From NCBI RefSeq assembly GCF_910593845.1, contig NZ_CAJVAS010000046.1:1-46411 (forward strand): a DNA stretch of 46,411 nt. Reading direction: 5' to 3'. The notes under the pieces were generated by a model. The model did no database searches and was not told where the DNA came from. It saw only the letters and a program-made list of their open reading frames with translations. This stretch comes from Paenibacillus solanacearum (GTDB taxonomy: Bacteria > Bacillota > Bacilli > Paenibacillales > NBRC-103111). The translations under genes were made by a program, and so were the position numbers. This document shows positions 40,670 through 46,411 of the stretch, piece after piece. Position 1 is the first letter of the stretch. Each line of letters begins with the position of its first letter.

Positions 40670-40708
40670 AGTAGACCTACTGTAACAGCCGTGCTTTCCG
40701 AAGGTCAA
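40670..40708 (-). promoter_or_regulatory. ABC exporter promoter with overlapping palindrome
   Basis: On the minus strand a -35 TTGACC (40703-40708), an 18-base spacer and a -10 TACAGT (40679-40684). AGTAG-AC-CTACT (40670-40681), a perfect palindrome, overlaps the -10, a typical repressor position. Confidence 0.5.
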
Positions 40709-40868
40709 ACCGCAAAAACAAATGTTCGTGTCTACGCTTCTCCCGTCTTGAAAAGGGCCGTCGGCTTTTTCTGAAAATGAAAGCTTGACCATGCTCCGTT
40801 ATTCGCCCTTTTCCATAAAAGTGAAGCATGACGCCGGCAAAAAATGAACTGCCGTTCTTACCAAAACA

Positions 40869-40903
40869 CTGACATACAGCTGTCAGCGAAAGAGCTCTAT
40901 AGT
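40869..40903 (+). promoter_or_regulatory. Palindrome and -10 for the MFS pump gene
   Basis: CTGACA-N6-TGTCAG (40869-40886), a perfect inverted repeat, lies 11 bases before a TATAGT hexamer (40898-40903). No good -35 at standard spacing, so a regulator may be needed or the repeat is an operator. Confidence 0.45.
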
Positions 40904-40956
40904 AGTGCCATAAGTAAGAAACCATAAGACAAGAACAAGAAGGAGCGGTTTTACGA

Positions 40957-42480
40957 ATGGGAACAAAAACAAATAACGGGCCGATCGGCTACATCCTCGC
41001 CGGCTTGCTGCTCGCGATTCTCATGGCGTCGATGGACAACACGATCGTCGCGACAGCGATGGGCACGATCGTAGGCAAGCTCGGCGGCTTCGACAAATTC
41101 ATCTGGGTTACCTCCGCTTACATGATCGCCAGCATGGCCGGCATGCCGATCTTCGGGAAGCTATCCGACATGTACGGCAGGAAGCGGTTCTTTCTCTTCG
41201 GCATGATCGTCTTCCTGCTCGGCTCGATCCTGTGCGGAACGGCGCAAAGCATCGTACAGCTCAGCTTGTACCGCGCGATTCAAGGCATCGGCGGCGGCGC
41301 ACTCGTGCCGATTGCATTCACGATCATTTACGACGTCGTCCCGCCGGAGCAGCGCGGCAAAACGATGGGATTGTTCGGGGCCACCTTCGGCTTGTCCAGC
41401 ATTTTCGGACCGCTGCTCGGCTCCTACATTACGGACTATATCGATTGGCGGTGGATCTTTTACATCAACCTGCCGATCGGCCTGCTGTCTCTCCTGTTCA
41501 TCCTGCTTCACTATAAGCCGTCCGTCGGCCAGTCCAGTCAAAAAATCGATTGGATCGGGGCGGTCACCCTTGTCGGCGCAACCCTCTGCCTGATGTTCGG
41601 GCTGGAGCTGGGCGGCCACACCTTTGCTTGGAGCTCCCCGCAAATCGCAGGCTTGTTTGCCGGGTTCGCCATCCTACTGCTCGCCTTCCTTTGGGCGGAA
41701 GCCCGGGCGAAAGAGCCGATCGTCTCGTACCGCATGTTCCGCAACCGTCTGTTCCGGGCGAGCGCGCTGATCGGCTTGTTTTACGGAATCGCCTTTATTG
41801 TGGCGACGGTGTACATCCCGATCTTCGTGCAGGGCGTCATGGGCGGTACAGCCACAAGCTCCGGCCTGCTGCTGCTGCCGATGATGCTCGGCGTCGTCGC
41901 CTCCAGCCAAATGGGCGCAATGCTGTGCACCAAACACGGCTATCGCAGCGTCATGCTCATCTTCGGCTTTATTTTCCTGCTCGGCATCGGTTTGCTTGGC
42001 ACCTTGACGGCCTCCACGCCGAAATGGCTCGTCACCCTCTACATGATCGTCACGGGACTCGGCATAGGCGCCTCGTTCTCCGTCCTGAGCATGGCGGCCA
42101 TTCAACATTTGAGCCCGATGCAGCGCGGGTCGGCGAATGCAACGATCAGCTTCGTCCGCGAGCTGGGGATGGCCATTGGCATTACAGTGTACGGCATTGT
42201 GCAGCGGAACCATTTTGCCTCAGGGTTAGCCGACGCGCTGAGCAGCAGCGGGCAGCCGGCCGGCGGTGTCTCGAGCGACCCGCGCGTCCTGCTTTCGCCC
42301 GAAGGCCGAGCCGCCATCCCTTCACCGCTGCTGGAGAAAATAACCGGTGTACTGTCCGGATCGATCAGCTACACCTTTCTATGGGCGCTCATTCCGACCG
42401 TGCTCGTGATCTGTTTCATGCTGATGCTCACCAATGACAAGATGACGGAGGAACAGTCGGCAGCGCCATCGGCCGCCTAG
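40957..42480 (+). CDS. MFS drug efflux transporter, EmrB/QacA (14-TM) type
   Basis: A 507-residue transporter with 14 hydrophobic helices. Motif D1-like Met-Asp-Asn-Thr-Ile-Val in helix 1, motif A (Ser-Asp-Met-Tyr-Gly-Arg-Lys) after helix 2, and the antiporter motif C region (Gly-Pro-Leu-Leu-Gly-Ser-Tyr) in helix 5 are visible. The family exports drugs or dyes in exchange for protons. ATG with AAGGAG about 11 bases before. Single gene with its own terminator. Confidence 0.93.
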   Translation: MGTKTNNGPIGYILAGLLLAILMASMDNTIVATAMGTIVGKLGGFDKFIWVTSAYMIASMAGMPIFGKLSDMYGRKRFFLFGMIVFLLGSILCGTAQSIVQLSLYRAIQGIGGGALVPIAFTIIYDVVPPEQRGKTMGLFGATFGLSSIFGPLLGSYITDYIDWRWIFYINLPIGLLSLLFILLHYKPSVGQSSQKIDWIGAVTLVGATLCLMFGLELGGHTFAWSSPQIAGLFAGFAILLLAFLWAEARAKEPIVSYRMFRNRLFRASALIGLFYGIAFIVATVYIPIFVQGVMGGTATSSGLLLLPMMLGVVASSQMGAMLCTKHGYRSVMLIFGFIFLLGIGLLGTLTASTPKWLVTLYMIVTGLGIGASFSVLSMAAIQHLSPMQRGSANATISFVRELGMAIGITVYGIVQRNHFASGLADALSSSGQPAGGVSSDPRVLLSPEGRAAIPSPLLEKITGVLSGSISYTFLWALIPTVLVICFMLMLTNDKMTEEQSAAPSAA

Positions 42481-42516
42481 CGGTATAGCCGACGCACGTC
42501 CTGCGTAATCCGAAGG

Positions 42517-42550
42517 CTTCCCTGGCAGCGATTGGCCGGGGGAGTTTTTT
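42517..42550 (+). terminator. Terminator after the MFS gene
   Basis: CTTCCCTGGC pairs with GGCCGGGGGAG over 10 pairs (two G-U), loop AGCGATT, then TTTTTT. Confidence 0.8.
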
Positions 42551-42692
42551 CATGTGGATCTATGGGCGGAATGGCATATTTTTCGCGAAACCGCCGCCGT
42601 GCAGGACGATCTATGGTACACTATCGTTTAGATGAGAGACGCTTCCGATGAAGGAAGCCGAACTAACGGCAATACGGCAAGGAGAGACAATG

Positions 42693-43526
42693 ATGAAGCT
42701 TGTATCGTGGAATGTAAACGGCCTGAGGGCTTGTATCAATAAAGGCTTTTCCGACTATTTCAAGGAAGCGGATGCGGATATTTTTTGCCTGCAGGAGACA
42801 AAGCTGCAGGAAGGACAGCTCGAGTGGGAACAGGACGAGGCATACGATACGTACTGGAACTACGCGGAGAAGAAAGGGTATTCGGGGACGGCGGTTTTTA
42901 CGAGGATCAAGCCGCTTTCCGTCCGATACGGCCTGGAAGCGGATGACGAGCCCGAAGGCCGCATCCTTACGCTGGAGTTTGAAGGCTTCTATCTCGTCAA
43001 CGTGTATACGCCGAACGCGCGTCGGGATTTATCCCGGCTGCCGTTCCGGCTGGAATGGGAAGAGCGGTTCCGCAGCTATCTCCTGGAGCTGGACAGCCGC
43101 AAGCCGGTTATCGTCTGCGGCGACTTGAACGTGGCCCATCAGGAAATCGACCTCAAGAACCCGAAATCGAACCGCAACAACTCCGGCTTTACCGAGGAAG
43201 AACGGGAGAAGATGACCCTGCTGCTGGAAGCAGGCTTCACCGATACGTTCCGCCATATGTACCCCGAGCGGACGGATGCCTATACTTGGTGGTCTTATAT
43301 GCCGAAGGTTAGAGAGCGGAATATTGGCTGGCGCATCGACTATTTTCTCGTGTCTACACGGCTGAATCCGCTGTTGATCGACGCCCGGATCGACTCGGAG
43401 ATTACAGGCAGCGACCACTGCCCTGTCATCTTGCTGCTCGAGGATTGGACCGAAACGGTAGACGTTGACGCTGCCGGCGAAGATGAAGATGCGGGGAGCA
43501 TCACGAAGGCCGAGAATCCCGATTGA
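42693..43526 (+). CDS. exoA: Exodeoxyribonuclease III / AP endonuclease
   Basis: A 277-residue Mg-dependent enzyme that cuts DNA at abasic sites and trims 3' ends in base excision repair. N7 (Trp-Asn-Val-Asn-Gly), E35 (Gln-Glu-Thr-Lys), the Tyr-Thr-Pro-Asn stretch, Gly-Asp-Leu-Asn-Val, the Arg-Ile-Asp-Tyr-Phe segment and the catalytic Gly-Ser-Asp-His-Cys-Pro are present. The C-terminus has an extra acidic tail of about 25 residues. I chose the second of two adjacent ATGs (AAGGAG 8 bases before). An extended -10 (TGG then TACACT at 42617-42622) is the likely promoter. Confidence 0.95.
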   Translation: MKLVSWNVNGLRACINKGFSDYFKEADADIFCLQETKLQEGQLEWEQDEAYDTYWNYAEKKGYSGTAVFTRIKPLSVRYGLEADDEPEGRILTLEFEGFYLVNVYTPNARRDLSRLPFRLEWEERFRSYLLELDSRKPVIVCGDLNVAHQEIDLKNPKSNRNNSGFTEEEREKMTLLLEAGFTDTFRHMYPERTDAYTWWSYMPKVRERNIGWRIDYFLVSTRLNPLLIDARIDSEITGSDHCPVILLLEDWTETVDVDAAGEDEDAGSITKAENPD

Positions 43527-43559
43527 GATTCCCGGCCCTCGTGCGCCGTGCGCCGGACT

Positions 43560-43596
43560 GGTGAAACAGCCTCTTGTCGTAAAAGGCTGTTTCACC
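43560..43596. repeat. Long perfect hairpin between exoA and the SRPBCC gene
   Basis: GGTGAAACAGCCT and AGGCTGTTTCACC, 13 bp with no mismatch, loop 11. Neither strand has a T run after it. It may still end the two converging transcripts. A second stem, GGCCG/CGGCC with GAATC/GATTC, overlaps the exoA stop at about 43508-43537. Confidence 0.75.
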
Positions 43597-43625
43597 GAGC
43601 CGACGGATATTCGCTATGATTACCG

Positions 43626-44075
43626 TTACCAGCCGAAATCCAACGTTTTCCCGGTTTCCACGTAAGACTTGATATTGCTTAAAATCATCGGCCAGCCATC
43701 CTTCGTATTCTCATACGAAGGATGGCCCTCCGGCCAGCGGTCGTTCACGAGCGTAAGCTTCGTGCTGCCGCCCACGACCTCCAGCGTAAGCGTCACCCGC
43801 GTTTCCAGCTCGGCATGATTCTCGCGGTAAGACGGCCCCGGATGTTCCGTATAGCTCATGAGCCGGTACGGCTCGAAGGTGAGAATCGTGCCATAGACAT
43901 GCACCGTCTCGTCTCCGTCGTTGCCCGGCCCAACGTACTTGTAAGGCGCGCCGACTTCAAAGGTCGATTCGAGCGTCGATCCGAAAAAGATCGCTCTCGT
44001 TCCTTCCGGCGATACGAGCGCATGCCATACGTCCTCCGGCTTCGCTCCAATATACGTAACATAGTTGAGATCCAT
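43626..44075 (-). CDS. SRPBCC (AHSA1-like) domain protein
   Basis: A 149-residue protein with the SRPBCC helix-grip fold pattern: Val-Trp-His-Ala-Leu-Val-Ser-Pro-Glu near the start, a long run of beta strands and a C-terminal helix with Gly-Trp-Pro-Met-Ile-Leu-Ser-Asn-Ile-Lys. The fold forms a hydrophobic pocket; many members are of unknown function and are often linked to ArsR-type regulators. I chose the third of three ATGs in a row, 8 bases after GGAGG. Divergent from an AraC regulator gene. Confidence 0.87.
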   Translation of the reverse strand: MDLNYVTYIGAKPEDVWHALVSPEGTRAIFFGSTLESTFEVGAPYKYVGPGNDGDETVHVYGTILTFEPYRLMSYTEHPGPSYRENHAELETRVTLTLEVVGGSTKLTLVNDRWPEGHPSYENTKDGWPMILSNIKSYVETGKTLDFGW

Positions 44076-44208
44076 CATCATGTCCTCCATTCGATAAGCT
44101 TTCCGCGTTATTTAGTTTCATTTATTTCCAATAGCTAGCCCCATTATAAATAAAATCGATTCACAAGTATTGTAAAAACGCGACAACTTGATTCGGGGAG
44201 GTGTGTTC

Positions 44209-45042
44209 ATGAAACCAAGCGCGAAGCAATCCGACAGAGGCATCCTGAAGGCGGAAGCGGGCAAGCAAAATTTCTCCCTTGCGCGCTATGAGCCTACCCA
44301 GACGCTGGCCCAACTGGTTGAGTATTACTGGGTCGTGCAGTGGGACTTAAGAGGACAAGCCCCCTATCGCCAGGTCGTATTATCTTATCCGAGCGTCCAT
44401 ATGGCGTTCGAGAAAGAGCATCACGGCATGTTTGCAGGCGTGTACGGCGTGCCGTCAGAGCCCTACACCCGCCACCTGCAAGAAACCGGCGTCGTCGTAG
44501 GCGTCAAATTTCAGCCTGGGGGCTTTTATCCTTTCTGGAAACAGCCGATCTCCTCCATCACCGGGCGAATCTTAAGCGTCGGTGATATATTCGGTGAAGA
44601 CGGGACGGCGCTGCAGCATGAGATCTTTGAACTGGACGATGCGGAGAAAGGGGTTCAGCTCGTTGAACGGTTTCTGCTCGAAAGGCTCCCGGCGCCAGAT
44701 GACAACGTCGCGCTGCTGAACCGGATCGTGCAAACCGTGATCGACAACCGGGAAATTACGAAGGTGGAAGACGTTGTATCACTGCTTGGCATCAACAAAC
44801 GAACGCTGCAGCGGCTGTTCAGCCGTTACGTCGGCGTCAGCCCGAAATGGGTCATTAAACGCTACCGTCTCCAGGAAGCGGCAGAGCTGATCGAAAAAGG
44901 CGAGTTAGCCGATTGGTCCGCCTTGTCGCAGCAGCTGGGATACTACGATCAGGCGCATTTTATTAAAGACTTTAAGGCGATAGTCGGCCGAGCGCCGATG
45001 GAATACGTGAAGGACGCCGGGGGCGCGGGGCAGCAGCGGTAG
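44209..45042 (+). CDS. AraC-family transcriptional regulator
   Basis: A 277-residue soluble regulator. The N-terminal part (about 15-150, with Tyr-Tyr-Trp-Val-Val and Gly-Val-Lys-Phe-Gln-Pro-Gly-Gly-Phe-Tyr) is the sensor domain seen in DUF6597-type AraC proteins. The C-terminal pair of HTH motifs spans about 175-270 (Asn-Lys-Arg-Thr-Leu-Gln-Arg-Leu-Phe and Leu-Gly-Tyr-Tyr-Asp-Gln-Ala-His-Phe). I chose the ATG at 44209 with GGAGGTG 5 bases before; the frame also opens at a TTG seven codons earlier. It may control the divergent SRPBCC gene, but this is inferred from position only. Confidence 0.88.
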   Translation: MKPSAKQSDRGILKAEAGKQNFSLARYEPTQTLAQLVEYYWVVQWDLRGQAPYRQVVLSYPSVHMAFEKEHHGMFAGVYGVPSEPYTRHLQETGVVVGVKFQPGGFYPFWKQPISSITGRILSVGDIFGEDGTALQHEIFELDDAEKGVQLVERFLLERLPAPDDNVALLNRIVQTVIDNREITKVEDVVSLLGINKRTLQRLFSRYVGVSPKWVIKRYRLQEAAELIEKGELADWSALSQQLGYYDQAHFIKDFKAIVGRAPMEYVKDAGGAGQQR

Positions 45043-45097
45043 CGCATGTCCCCCTTCGGCCGTTGCGACTGCGAGGCGCCAGGAGCTGCTTCATTCC

Positions 45098-45463
45098 TCA
45101 GGCGAAGCTCGTGACCTCGAACATGATTCCGCCCAGCGCGGTAAAATACAGCGTGTAACCGCCCCGAATTTCCCTCGGCCTATGGTCTACCGCAACGTCG
45201 GCCGCCACAAGCCGATCGCAGAACCGGTCAACCTCTTCCCTCGTGTCCACGTAAAACCCGACATGGAAGTCTTGCGGGTACGCCGCAACCGCATCGCCGT
45301 TCGTCCGCGGCCCGCTTAACACGAGCGTGAACCCGTGACCGTCGTTCATGACGGCGATCGCCTCCCCCTTCTGCTCCACTAATCGGAAGTCGAATATGTC
45401 TCGAAAAAAATCGCGCGCTTCGATGATATTCGAGACGCATAAGTTCAAATGATTTAGCCGCAA
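45098..45463 (-). CDS. VOC-family (glyoxalase/bleomycin-resistance-like) protein
   Basis: A 121-residue protein with one vicinal-oxygen-chelate domain: metal ligand His in Leu-Asn-His-Leu-Asn-Leu, the Asp-Phe-Phe-Arg-Asp motif, and Glu in Phe-Glu-Val-Thr-Ser at the end. Likely dimeric and metal-binding; substrate unknown. The start is a TTG at 45461-45463 (GGAG 11 bases before). Its promoter is overlapped by a perfect 27-bp palindrome (45489-45515), so expression is probably repressed by an unlinked regulator. Confidence 0.85.
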   Translation of the reverse strand: MRLNHLNLCVSNIIEARDFFRDIFDFRLVEQKGEAIAVMNDGHGFTLVLSGPRTNGDAVAAYPQDFHVGFYVDTREEVDRFCDRLVAADVAVDHRPREIRGGYTLYFTALGGIMFEVTSFA

Positions 45464-45488
45464 AATTCGTCACACTCCATTTTCTTGA

Positions 45489-45535
45489 AATTAATCTAAT
45501 ACAATTAGATTAATTCACTGTGGCATCATTGTCAA
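45489..45535 (-). promoter_or_regulatory. VOC gene promoter and 27-bp operator palindrome
   Basis: On the minus strand a perfect -35 TTGACA (45530-45535), a 17-base spacer and a -10 TAATCT (45507-45512). A perfect palindrome with 12-bp arms (AATTAATCTAAT and ATTAGATTAATT) and spacer ACA covers 45489-45515, over the -10 and start point. Confidence 0.75.
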
Positions 45536-45576
45536 TGAAAACAGAGTGAGTTTCGAATGCTGCATTATCGCGGGGC

Positions 45577-46158
45577 TTAGGCAAGCTCCAGTACGCTCCA
45601 GATCATCTCCCTAATTTCCGGCAGCCGTTTCTCTTCGAACTGCGGGTGGTCCTTGAACCATTTCACATTCAGCGGCGAAGGATGCGGCAGTACGATCGCG
45701 GGTTTTTGGTGCAGCGTACTGTTTTTGAACACCAAATCTTCAAACCGATCCTGCGGAAACAAAAACTGGGCAGCCTTCGCCCCGATAATCACAAACAATC
45801 GATTGTTTACCATTTCCAATTCTTTCACGAGCCACTTTTTAGCGCAGCTTAATGGGGGAGAATTGTCGCCGCCCCTTGCGTTTTTGCCGGGAAAACAATG
45901 CGATAACGCGGTAATATAAAAGTTGTCTTCGTCGTAAAAGACGTCGTCCGTGATGTTATACCATTTATACTTCAGCTTCGCTCCAGTCTGGTCGTTGAAC
46001 GGCTTCTTCGTGAGATGCACGTTATGGGAAGGCGCCTGACTTATTTGAAAAATTTTGGACTGTTCCTTCCCATGGAAAATCGGAGTTGGTGTAAACCCGA
46101 ACTTCGCTTTGCACGCCTCGCACGCAACGATTTGTTCTTTCAATTCTTCGAACGTCAT
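45577..46158 (-). CDS. Uracil-DNA glycosylase-superfamily protein
   Basis: A 193-residue protein with the UDG-superfamily fold: motif 1 as Ile-Ser-Gln-Ala-Pro-Ser-His-Asn (about 39-46), a central Val-Ile-Ile-Gly-Ala-Lys-Ala strand and helix, and motif 2 as Leu-Pro-His-Pro-Ser-Pro near 157-162. Two N-terminal Cys (C13, C16) and later Cys (C87, C104) could hold an iron-sulphur cluster, as in families 4 and 5, though the spacing is only roughly right. It is probably a DNA-repair glycosylase, but true uracil removal is not certain because the usual catalytic Asp/Asn after motif 1 is not obvious. ATG with AGGAG upstream. Confidence 0.8.
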   Translation of the reverse strand: MTFEELKEQIVACEACKAKFGFTPTPIFHGKEQSKIFQISQAPSHNVHLTKKPFNDQTGAKLKYKWYNITDDVFYDEDNFYITALSHCFPGKNARGGDNSPPLSCAKKWLVKELEMVNNRLFVIIGAKAAQFLFPQDRFEDLVFKNSTLHQKPAIVLPHPSPLNVKWFKDHPQFEEKRLPEIREMIWSVLELA

Positions 46159-46411
46159 GGCACATCTCCTGCTTCAGCCTGGGAATGAATACATTTGACC
46201 CGTACGATTATTTCGAATACACGTTGAATTTTCGTATACTTGCTGTTAACGTTGCTTTGCGCATTCCTTCCACCCACCAAATCTTATGGTCTCAACTTTC
46301 GCATCTAATAAATCAGCCTAAGTCCGTGTGCGTACTGGATTTGTGATCGATAAGATACCTTGATTGAAAAATAGAAAAACACCGCTTCCTTTGGTAAAGT
46401 GAGAGTGTCGA
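46159..46411. other. Right-end intergenic region
   Basis: 253 bases upstream of the UDG-like gene with no gene, repeat or clear promoter that I can support. A TATACT hexamer lies near 46236-46241 but without a good -35. Confidence 0.3.

Larger units (their letters stand above)
40642..40956. other. Divergent regulatory region between the ABC exporter and the MFS pump
   Basis: 315 bases with no gene. It holds a minus-strand promoter with an overlapping palindrome (40670-40708) and a plus-strand palindrome before a -10 (40869-40903). The middle part is featureless. Confidence 0.6.

Noticed and set aside
1..46411. tRNA genes, CRISPR arrays, insertion sequences, prophage genes
   Set aside because: I looked for the T-loop GGTTCGA-type core, regular spaced repeats, transposases, integrases and phage structural genes, and saw none. 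This is a visual check, not a model search; tRNAscan-SE or a CRISPR finder would settle it.

Overview
The window is chromosomal DNA of a spore-forming Firmicute, most likely Paenibacillus or a close relative (Cohnella-type). The left half keeps two gene orders known from Bacillus subtilis: SRP RNA, dnaX, yaaK, recR, yaaL, bofA, 16S rRNA; and rpmE, rho, murA, fba, spo0F, pyrG, rpoE. The pbpG / speE-speB / ywhD neighbourhood follows. Codon use is fairly GC-rich, start codons include GTG and TTG, and nearly every gene has a strong AGGAGG-type ribosome binding site. The genus is an inference from gene order and from the Lpl-type sugar transporter.

Layout. 1-5560 (minus strand): the 5' end of a 16S rRNA gene with its promoter and leader, bofA, yaaL, recR, yaaK, dnaX, a soluble PAS histidine kinase, and the SRP RNA with its own promoter and terminator. 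5569-14605 (minus): a small lipoprotein, rpmE, an uncharacterised radical SAM protein, rho, murA, fba, spo0F, pyrG and rpoE. spo0F has a sigma-H promoter. pyrG has a leader starting GGGC with a terminator-like attenuator. 15061-20675: an intracellular-type subtilisin, a ywiB-like gene, a Tat-exported metallophosphoesterase, a divergent HPr kinase paralogue, and speE-speB. 20876-27951: pbpG behind a forespore-type promoter, ywhD, an M1 peptidase with a membrane partner, and an NlpC/P60 hydrolase under a c-di-AMP riboswitch with a perfect cre site upstream. 28002-36882: a 56-residue small gene, a membrane-bound AraC-type regulator, an LplABC-type carbohydrate ABC transporter with a cre site in its promoter, and a chemoreceptor with a sigma-D-like promoter. 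37140-46158: a heterodimeric ABC exporter, a 14-TM MFS efflux pump, exoA, an SRPBCC protein, an AraC regulator, a VOC protein and a UDG-superfamily protein.

How the genes work together. Sporulation is spread through the window: BofA, Spo0F, a candidate phosphorelay kinase and a forespore PBP. Carbon control shows as two cre sites and an HPr kinase-like protein. Cell-wall synthesis and turnover shows as MurA, PbpG and the c-di-AMP-controlled NlpC/P60 protein. The 28-35 kb block reads as one unit in which a sensor-regulator controls a sugar importer.

Most of the window is conserved core genome, and I do not see a clear new multi-gene system. The best candidates for something undescribed are RNA-level or paralogue-level. 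They are a terminator-shaped hairpin that buries the Shine-Dalgarno of the lipoprotein gene (5963-6014), a predicted RNA of about 58 nt built from a perfect palindrome plus a terminator (23069-23126), the HPr kinase paralogue with an altered signature, and the riboswitch that abuts the ribosome binding site without a terminator.
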